A stretch of DNA of 64,000 nucleotides from NCBI RefSeq assembly GCF_036010485.1, contig NZ_CP108568.1, positions 868,001 to 932,000 of the forward strand. Direction: 5' to 3'. Shown here one piece after another: positions 58,834 through 64,000 of this stretch (the first letter of the stretch is position 1; every line of letters starts with the position of its first letter). A program made the translations under genes and the position numbers. The notes under the pieces are model-generated. The model saw only the letters and a list, made by a program, of their open reading frames with translations. It was not told the DNA's origin and did not search any database. The stretch is from Streptomyces sp. NBC_01198 (GTDB lineage: Bacteria; Actinomycetota; Actinomycetes; Streptomycetales; Streptomycetaceae).

Positions 58834-60033
58834 ATGTCATCGATACGTACGCGCCTCGTTGTGGCAGCCGCCGCAGCCCTGGCGCTCGCCGTCCCGCTCG
58901 CCATCGGCAACGCCGATGCCGCGACGACCCCGACAACAGCCAAGGCGGCCCCGGCCGCCACCTCGTACACCGCCGCCCAGGTACTGGCCGGCGTCCAGCA
59001 GAACTCGACGGCCGCCAACCAGGTCAACTCCAAGCCCCACATCAACACCATGACGCGGGCTCAGAACGTGAACGTGTACCAGGTCGCGAGCGGCGTCTAC
59101 GCCTACAGCTCCGGCATGGCCATCGACACCGACGGCAGCGACTCGGATCCCGATCCCGACCACCAGGGCGAGACGACCTGGGAAGACAGCAACGGCCAGG
59201 CCCTGGGCGCGCACCACGTGCCGTTCTACGTGCTGGGCGACGACTGCTGGGACCGCACGTCCCCCTGCCCGCACTTCTACTACAAGGAACGCGGCATGAC
59301 CGGCCGCCAGTTCGCGCTGATGTTCTACAACGGCAAGGTCATCGGCTCGATCTTCGGCGACACGCAGACCGCGAACAACCAGACCACCTCGGACAACGAC
59401 TCGCGCGAACTGGGCGAGGCGTCCGTGAAGGCGGCCCAGCTGCTCGGCATCCCCAGCAGCGGTACCACCGGCGGTGTCGACAACGGCGTGACCGTGGTGA
59501 TGTTCTCCGGCTCGAACTGGGTCGTCAACGGCAGTAACGCCAACCTCAACACCAACACCCAGGCCCTGGTGCAGACCGCCCTGGACAGCCTCGGCGCGAG
59601 CATGAACGGCGGCACCACCCCGCCGCCCACCACTCCGCCGCCGTCGACGCCTCCGCCGGGTGGTGGGAACGTGTCGTACGAGGCCGAGGCGGCAACTCTG
59701 GCCGGTGGCACGACGATCACCAGCTGCGCGCACTGCTCGGGCGGGAAGAAGCTCAGCTACCTGGGCAACGGCGGCACGGCGACCTTCAGCAACGTCTCCG
59801 AACCCGCCGCGGGCAGCTACACCATGAGCATCTCCTTCATGAGCGTCGGCCAGGCCCGCACCGCCGTCGTGAGCGTCAACGGCGTCAACCAGACCGTCAG
59901 CTTCCCCGAGACACCCGACTACAACACCGTGGTCACCAAGAACGTCACCATCCAGCTCAAGGCCGGAAACAACACCATCAAATTCTCCAACCCCTCCGCC
60001 GGGGCCCCCAACCTCGACCGCATCGTCGTCTGA
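58834..60033 (+). CDS. secreted GH75 chitosanase with C-terminal CBM
   Basis: 399 residues. Signal peptide to about residue 29 (LAVPLAIGNADAAT). GH75 catalytic domain at about 45-245: VYAYSSGMAIDTDGSDSDPDPDHQGETTW with the acidic catalytic cluster, HVPFYVLGDDCWDRTSPCPHFYYKERGM and GKVIGSIFGDTQTANNQTTSDNDSRELGEASVKAAQLLGIP. Then a Thr/Pro linker and the CBM shared with the chitinase. Cleaves chitosan (beta-1,4-GlcN) internally. The ribosome site GGAGG is rather far (14 bases) from ATG 58834, but no better start exists. Confidence 0.93.
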   Translation: MSSIRTRLVVAAAAALALAVPLAIGNADAATTPTTAKAAPAATSYTAAQVLAGVQQNSTAANQVNSKPHINTMTRAQNVNVYQVASGVYAYSSGMAIDTDGSDSDPDPDHQGETTWEDSNGQALGAHHVPFYVLGDDCWDRTSPCPHFYYKERGMTGRQFALMFYNGKVIGSIFGDTQTANNQTTSDNDSRELGEASVKAAQLLGIPSSGTTGGVDNGVTVVMFSGSNWVVNGSNANLNTNTQALVQTALDSLGASMNGGTTPPPTTPPPSTPPPGGGNVSYEAEAATLAGGTTITSCAHCSGGKKLSYLGNGGTATFSNVSEPAAGSYTMSISFMSVGQARTAVVSVNGVNQTVSFPETPDYNTVVTKNVTIQLKAGNNTIKFSNPSAGAPNLDRIVV

Positions 60034-60052
60034 CCCCCCCGACTCCCCCGAC
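59607..60052 (+). repeat. right arm of the 446-bp inverted repeat
   Basis: Mirror copy of 56899-57344 with 3 mismatches; spacer between arms is 2262 bp and contains both catalytic domains and the shared promoter region. Confidence 0.95.
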
Positions 60053-60334
60053 CGGTGGCCCACCAGCCACCGGTCACGACCCATTACCCGAAGAACCCCC
60101 CCGCCAGGGTCATGCCCCTGCCCTGGACAGGGCAGGAGGAGAGCAGGGCCCCACGGCTCCGGTCCGCACCTCGGACCCACCGCGCCGGACGGCACAGCCC
60201 GATGGCCGGGTTGGCCGGAAGACGCCGCTCGAAGCGGTCCGGCGCGGGAAGGTCTGGACAACAGGGGACGTGCGAGGCGTAATCGAGAACGAGAGGTGGC
60301 GACCGACGTGCCGCCACCGAGGGGGAGGCGTCCG

Positions 60335-60868
60335 ATGAGCGGCCTCAGTAAGGGCATCGAACGGGCCGAGGCACGGCTGAAGTGGGACCCGAGTCCGCTG
60401 GGGGCTCCGCCGAGCGATCTGGATCTGATCGCCGCGACGTACCGGGTCGGGGCGGAACACGGCGACCCGGCGTATCTGGTCGCCTTCGGCAGCCGGTTCT
60501 CGCCCGACGGCACGATCTGGCTCAACCGGGACAGCACCAACGGCAAGGGCCTGGGCTTCGACGAGGTGCTGACCCTCGACCTGGGCCGGCTCTCTCCCGA
60601 GTACGGCCGGGTCGTGGTGGCCGTGGCGATCCAGCAGGGCTTCGGCCGGCTGGAGTTCCAGACGGTGGCCAACCCGGCCTACCAGCTCGTGACCGGCTAC
60701 ACCGTGCTGGCCGAGGGCGACTTCACCTCGATCGGCCCCGCCACGGGGGCGACGCTGGCGGAGTTCACCCGCGCCCCGTCGGGCGCGTGGGAGTTCCACA
60801 GCCTGCTGGTCGGCTATGACGCCGACCCCGACACCCTCAGCCGGACGATGGGCCACCGGTCGGCCTGA
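60335..60868 (+). CDS. TerD-family protein
   Basis: 177 residues from ATG 60335 (GGGGGAGG six bases upstream). Reduced TerD-like sequence: KGIERAEARLKWDPSPLGAPPSDLDLIAATYRV, DEVLTLDLGRLSPEYGRVVVAVAIQQGFGRLEFQTVANPAYQLVTGYTVLAEGDF. Conserved acidic residues of the Ca-binding type (DLDLIA, DSTN) are recognisable. TerD proteins belong to tellurite/stress complexes and in streptomycetes affect differentiation. No other ter gene is adjacent, so an orphan member. The gap 60053-60334 upstream holds no other feature I can name. Confidence 0.85.
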   Translation: MSGLSKGIERAEARLKWDPSPLGAPPSDLDLIAATYRVGAEHGDPAYLVAFGSRFSPDGTIWLNRDSTNGKGLGFDEVLTLDLGRLSPEYGRVVVAVAIQQGFGRLEFQTVANPAYQLVTGYTVLAEGDFTSIGPATGATLAEFTRAPSGAWEFHSLLVGYDADPDTLSRTMGHRSA

Positions 60869-60959
60869 GCGCCGGCCGCACCGGGCGGTGGGTGCGCTGA
60901 GGGCGGACCTGCCGGCCCGGCAGCGTCCCCACCGCACACGGCGGCGTCGATGCCGCGGC

Positions 60960-61652
60960 TCACGTCGTGGCGAGTTCGATGAGATGGCGGGCCGTGCGGG
61001 CAGGTTCGACGACCTGATGCAGGTGCGCGCCGGGCAGGTGGGCCACCTGCCAGCCGCGTTCCCGGGCCTCGGCGGCAGGCTCGTCGTAGGGAGGGCCGAA
61101 CAGCAGGTAGGCGCAAGGGTGGTCGTCCCAGCCTGCGGGCACGGGGATGTGCTGCTCGTAGTAGGACAGCGGCAGGGTGGGCTGCTCCTCGATGACCGTC
61201 TGTCGCACCGCCGGGTCGGAGAACATGGGCGCGACGTCGGCCTCGTCCCACCAGTCCGTCCAGCGCGGCAGCCTGCCGTCCACGGCCATCGGGCGCAGGA
61301 ATGCCAGCAGTTCGGGTGGGGCGACCGGGGTCGGACCGTGCCGGGCCGGCAGTGCGGCATCGACGAAGATCGAGCTGGTCACCGGATGGTCCAGGCCCGA
61401 GCGGATCGCGGGGAGGAACAGGCCTGCGTTGCTGTGTGCCACCAAGGTGACGGGCGTGTCGACCGGGACATGCCGGAGGTCGTCGTGGACGGCCTCGGCG
61501 ATGCGGGGCCAGAACGGCGGCGCGCCCGCGCCGATGTGCAGCAGTGACGGGACCCGAACCTGGTATCCCGCCGCTGCCAGCTCTTCGGCCACGGGCCGCC
61601 AGGTCGAGGGGCCCACGGACGGACTGTGCACGAGAACGAATGTCGGCTGCAT
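60960..61652 (-). CDS. alpha/beta-hydrolase
   Basis: 230 residues, short alpha/beta-hydrolase fold. N-terminal oxyanion region FVLVHSPSVGPSTWRPVAEEL, nucleophile motif VAHSNAG (Ser is the nucleophile), and C-terminal His in LPGAHLHQVVEPARTA. A probable acid residue lies in LLFGPPYDEPA. Resembles streptomycete hydrolases of the S-N-A-G type, which cleave esters, lactones or C-C bonds. Substrate unknown. Transcribed alone; ATG 61652. Confidence 0.85.
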   Translation of the reverse strand: MQPTFVLVHSPSVGPSTWRPVAEELAAAGYQVRVPSLLHIGAGAPPFWPRIAEAVHDDLRHVPVDTPVTLVAHSNAGLFLPAIRSGLDHPVTSSIFVDAALPARHGPTPVAPPELLAFLRPMAVDGRLPRWTDWWDEADVAPMFSDPAVRQTVIEEQPTLPLSYYEQHIPVPAGWDDHPCAYLLFGPPYDEPAAEARERGWQVAHLPGAHLHQVVEPARTARHLIELATT

Positions 61653-61876
61653 GCGTCGATCCTGTCGCCCCCGCCGTCGCAGGCTCTACCGGCTTGGCTG
61701 AGAGCAGAACTCCGGCACCGGCAGGTGCCGATACGGCCTCGCGGGGCGGCCGTTCACAACCCGACGGTGACGCAGCCGAGCTGAGGTGTGTCCGGAGCCG
61801 AAGGGCAGCTGGACGGTGATCCCTTCTGGAGCCGGGTTGATCGCGAACTTCCTGCCCGAGATCGGGTCCGTCCGGG

Positions 61877-62353
61877 TCAGTCGTGGTCGGCGGACGTGAA
61901 TTCTATGGTCTCCCTGGACACCTGGCCTCCGCAGTGGTGGCAGGACCTGTCGATTTCCACGTCGTGCCCGCAGGAGTGCTTGATCGCCACCGATGACTCC
62001 GCGTCGGTCCATTTCAGGCCCCACTGGAAGAGGTGGAGCAGTATCGGCTGCAGCTCCTTGCCCGCCTCGGTGAGGTGGTATTCGTACCGGGGCGGGTGCT
62101 CGCTGTACTGCCGGCGCTCGACCACTCCGGCGTTTTCCAGCTTGCGCAGCCGGTCCGCGAGGATGTCACGCGAGGCGCCGGTGTATCCCGCGATCTGCCC
62201 GAAGCGGTGCACGCCGTACGTCATCTCCCGTACAGCCAGCAGGGACCACCGCTCCCCCAGAACTTCCAGGGACGCCGCCACCGGGCACTCCCGTACGCCA
62301 GTCGGGCGATCCTCCACGGGCCCCCTCTTTCCGTGATCTTCGTGCGTCCGCAT
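61877..62353 (-). CDS. HxlR-family regulator with C-terminal Cys/His cluster
   Basis: 158 residues. HxlR winged helix: CPVAASLEVLGERWSLLAVREMTYGVHRFGQIAGYTGASRDILADRLRKLENAGVVERRQYSEHPPRYEYHLTEAGKEL. The C-terminus adds CGHDVEIDRSCHHCGG, a zinc-ribbon-like cluster found in a subset of HxlR proteins. The N-terminal Cys (ECPVA) is the usual redox or ligand-sensing Cys. Divergent from an MFS gene with a dyad between them, so it most likely controls that transporter. ATG 62353 has AGGA about seven bases upstream. Confidence 0.9.
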   Translation of the reverse strand: MRTHEDHGKRGPVEDRPTGVRECPVAASLEVLGERWSLLAVREMTYGVHRFGQIAGYTGASRDILADRLRKLENAGVVERRQYSEHPPRYEYHLTEAGKELQPILLHLFQWGLKWTDAESSVAIKHSCGHDVEIDRSCHHCGGQVSRETIEFTSADHD

Positions 62354-62369
62354 ACTTCCATCCTACTCT

Positions 62370-62384
62370 GTTGTCGTTTCCAAC
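62370..62384. promoter_or_regulatory. possible HxlR operator
   Basis: GTTG-N7-CAAC within an AT-richer segment (ACTCTGTTGTCGTTTCCAAC) between the divergent hxlR-like and MFS genes; short arms, so tentative. Confidence 0.4.
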
Positions 62385-62444
62385 TCACTCCTGCTACGGT
62401 CGCCCGAGTCGGTTGGACATCGCAACACACTAGGAGTGGCCACC

Positions 62445-63884
62445 ATGATCAACACGGAGCGAGCGCCCGCATCGGAGCGCCAGGCGCTGCCTGACGTCCC
62501 CCACGACGCGTCGTCCGCCGACAGCCGGCGGGCCCGCTGGGTGCTGATCCTGGGCAGCCTCGGCGCCTTCATGGTGTTCCTCGACACGACGATCGTGAAC
62601 ATCGCCTTCGAGACGATCAGCCGGAGCTTCCACACCGACACCGGCCGCCTGGCGTGGGTCCTGAACGCCTACAGCCTGGTGTTCGCCGCCATGCTCATTC
62701 CCGCCGGCCGGGTCGCCGACCGGTACGGGCGCAAGAGGATCTTCATCGTCGGCATCGCCGGGTTCGCCCTGATGAGCGCCCTGTGCGGGCTGGCGCCCGG
62801 CGCGGGAGTGCTGATCACGGCCCGGGCCCTGCAGGCGGTCTTCGCCGCCCTGGTCGTCCCCTCCTCGCTCGCCCTGGTCCTGCACGAGTACCCCGGCCCC
62901 CGACGGCACATCGCCATCGGCGTCTGGGGCGCGATGGCGGCCGCGGCCGCCGCGGTCGGTCCCACCCTCGGGGCGCTGCTCACCGAATACGCCTCATGGC
63001 GGTGGATCTTCCTGGTCAACGTCCCGATCGCGGCCGTGATCATCCTGCTCGGCAGGCGACAGCTCCGGGAATCCCTGGACCCGCGCGAGACCGGCATCCC
63101 GGACCCCGTCGGAGCGGTCCTGGTCGCCGCGATCCCCGCGCTGCTCAGTTACTCGATCATCGAGGGCCCGTCCCGCGGCTGGTCCGACTCCTGGGTGGTG
63201 GCCGGGTTCGTCCTGGCGGCACTCACCGTTCCCGTCTTCCTGTGGCGCACCTCGAAGGCCGCACGGCCGGTGATGGACCTCTCCCTTTTCAAGGAGCGCC
63301 AGTTCCGGGAGATCAACATCGCCACCCTGCTGTTCGCGACGGCGTTCTTCGGGCTGCTGCTGAGCAACCTGATATTCCTGCAGACCGAGTGGCACTACTC
63401 GGTCCTGCGGGCGGCGCTCGCCAGCGCCGCAGGACCGGTGGTCGTCACCGTCGTGGCCCGCTCGACGACAAAGCTGGCCAGCGTCATCGGACACCGGCCC
63501 GTGCTGCTCGCCGGCGCGGTGACGTGGGCCCTGGGCTGCACCGGGTTCGCGCTGTCCGTGCACGCCTCTCCGGACTGGCTCGGGCACTGGCTGCCCTGGA
63601 CCGTCCTCACCGGCCTGGGGATCGGCCTGACCCTGCCCGTCCAGTCCGGCGCCGCCGTCGCGAAGCTGGCCCCGGCGCAGTTCGCCCTCGGCTCGGCGAT
63701 CAACTCCAGCTTCCGGCAGCTCGGCGCGGTCCTCGGAATCAGCCTCTTCGTCGCCCTTATGGGCACCGGCGGACTCGCTCACTTCCACCACATCTGGTGG
63801 GTGTTCGCCGCCCTCGGTCTCGCCGCCGGCCCCGTCCAGGCACTGCCCGGCCGCCGGGCGGGGTCGAGAACCCCCGTGCGGTGA
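62445..63884 (+). CDS. MFS efflux transporter (DHA2-like)
   Basis: 479 residues from ATG 62445 (GGAG eight bases upstream). Helix 1 GSLGAFMVFLDTTIVNIAFETISRSF, motif A GRVADRYGRKRIFIVG, motif C-like AAVGPTLGALLTEYASWRWIFLVNVPI, then about 14 hydrophobic segments in total; short C-terminal Arg-rich tail. Drug:proton antiporter by family, substrate unknown. Divergent from the HxlR gene. Third DHA2-type pump in this window, each paired with a different regulator class (TetR, MarR, HxlR). Confidence 0.92.
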   Translation: MINTERAPASERQALPDVPHDASSADSRRARWVLILGSLGAFMVFLDTTIVNIAFETISRSFHTDTGRLAWVLNAYSLVFAAMLIPAGRVADRYGRKRIFIVGIAGFALMSALCGLAPGAGVLITARALQAVFAALVVPSSLALVLHEYPGPRRHIAIGVWGAMAAAAAAVGPTLGALLTEYASWRWIFLVNVPIAAVIILLGRRQLRESLDPRETGIPDPVGAVLVAAIPALLSYSIIEGPSRGWSDSWVVAGFVLAALTVPVFLWRTSKAARPVMDLSLFKERQFREINIATLLFATAFFGLLLSNLIFLQTEWHYSVLRAALASAAGPVVVTVVARSTTKLASVIGHRPVLLAGAVTWALGCTGFALSVHASPDWLGHWLPWTVLTGLGIGLTLPVQSGAAVAKLAPAQFALGSAINSSFRQLGAVLGISLFVALMGTGGLAHFHHIWWVFAALGLAAGPVQALPGRRAGSRTPVR

Positions 63885-63943
63885 CAGCCCCTCACCAGGT
63901 GCGCCCCCGTGCTGCCGGACGCCGGGCGATCGTCGGGGGCGTC

Positions 63944-64000
63944 TCACCCCTTCAGCAGGGAGGCGACTTCCGCCGGGCGGTCGGCCTGGACCCAGTGCCT
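63944..64000 (-). CDS. C-terminal end of an alpha/beta-hydrolase, cut by the window
   Basis: Only 18 codons and the stop are visible: RHWVQADRPAEVASLLKG. This is the typical ending of alpha/beta-hydrolases of the epoxide-hydrolase or esterase kind, where the His of H-W-V-Q is the catalytic triad His. The gene runs off the right edge. Confidence 0.65.
   Translation of the reverse strand, partial: RHWVQADRPAEVASLLKG

Noticed and set aside
56899..60052. Composite transposon bounded by inverted repeats
   Set aside because: The arms are coding CBM sequence with no transposase, IS ends or target duplications.

Overview
The window is very GC-rich DNA with strong G/C bias at third codon positions, GTG and TTG starts, many 4-bp ATGA/GTGA overlaps, leaderless-looking starts and typical actinomycete families (DUF2690 regulators, SpoIIE-type phosphatases, ECF sigma plus CU044_5270 partner, GH75 chitosanase, DUF1996). 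It most likely comes from a Streptomyces-like organism (Streptomycetaceae or close). The density of secreted enzymes, regulators and broken genes suggests an accessory or arm-like chromosomal region. I saw no rRNA, tRNA or CRISPR array.

Layout. 1-3222 (minus): a translationally coupled sugar-transfer operon (GT2, DUF2064, methyltransferase) followed by a GT87-like membrane enzyme. 3310-8510: a cell-wall block with two coupled HTH-membrane-extracellular-domain regulators, one carrying a peptidoglycan-binding domain, beside three secreted proteins with peptidoglycan-binding domains (GH25 lysozyme, CHAP amidase, small binder). 8662-13781: a zinc block with a frameshifted Fur/Zur regulator, znuBBCA, a Zur-box-like site, a 100-residue histidine-rich peptide and an ArsR protein with a complete alpha5 zinc site. 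13890-22396: secreted proteins (broken NocE-like protein, Tat-exported 5'-nucleotidase, beta-propeller-like protein), an AraC regulator and a glyoxalase. 22483-28274: MFS pump/TetR pair with three operators, Old Yellow Enzyme, crotonase and GAPDH. 28856-35449: CBM32-DUF1996 protein behind a LacI-type operator, DUF305 lipoprotein, PanE-like reductase, LysR and a decayed MFS gene.

35669-47177 is a signalling block: two PAS/SpoIIE phosphatases, a DevS/DevR-like two-component pair, an HTH-FMN-binding fusion, transketolase and a hemerythrin remnant. 47422-51324 holds DoxX, GNAT and a MarR/MFS pair. 51322-53137 holds a small IS remnant abutted by an ISAzo13-type element whose transposase is broken by a 7-bp duplication. 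53506-56803 has a GT39-like enzyme and an ECF sigma with its membrane partner. 56899-60052 is a divergent chitinase/chitosanase pair whose 3' ends form a 446-bp inverted repeat with 3 mismatches and whose shared promoter region carries three related dyads. The rest is TerD, an alpha/beta hydrolase, an HxlR/MFS pair and the end of another hydrolase gene.

The most interesting candidates are the zinc buffer/sensor module (12886-13781), the membrane-anchored peptidoglycan-sensing regulator pair (3597-5197) and the glycan-hydrolase inverted repeat. Several genes (8662, 13890, 34320, 51481) are disrupted. Two of the frameshifts sit in runs of four C, so assembly error must be excluded first.
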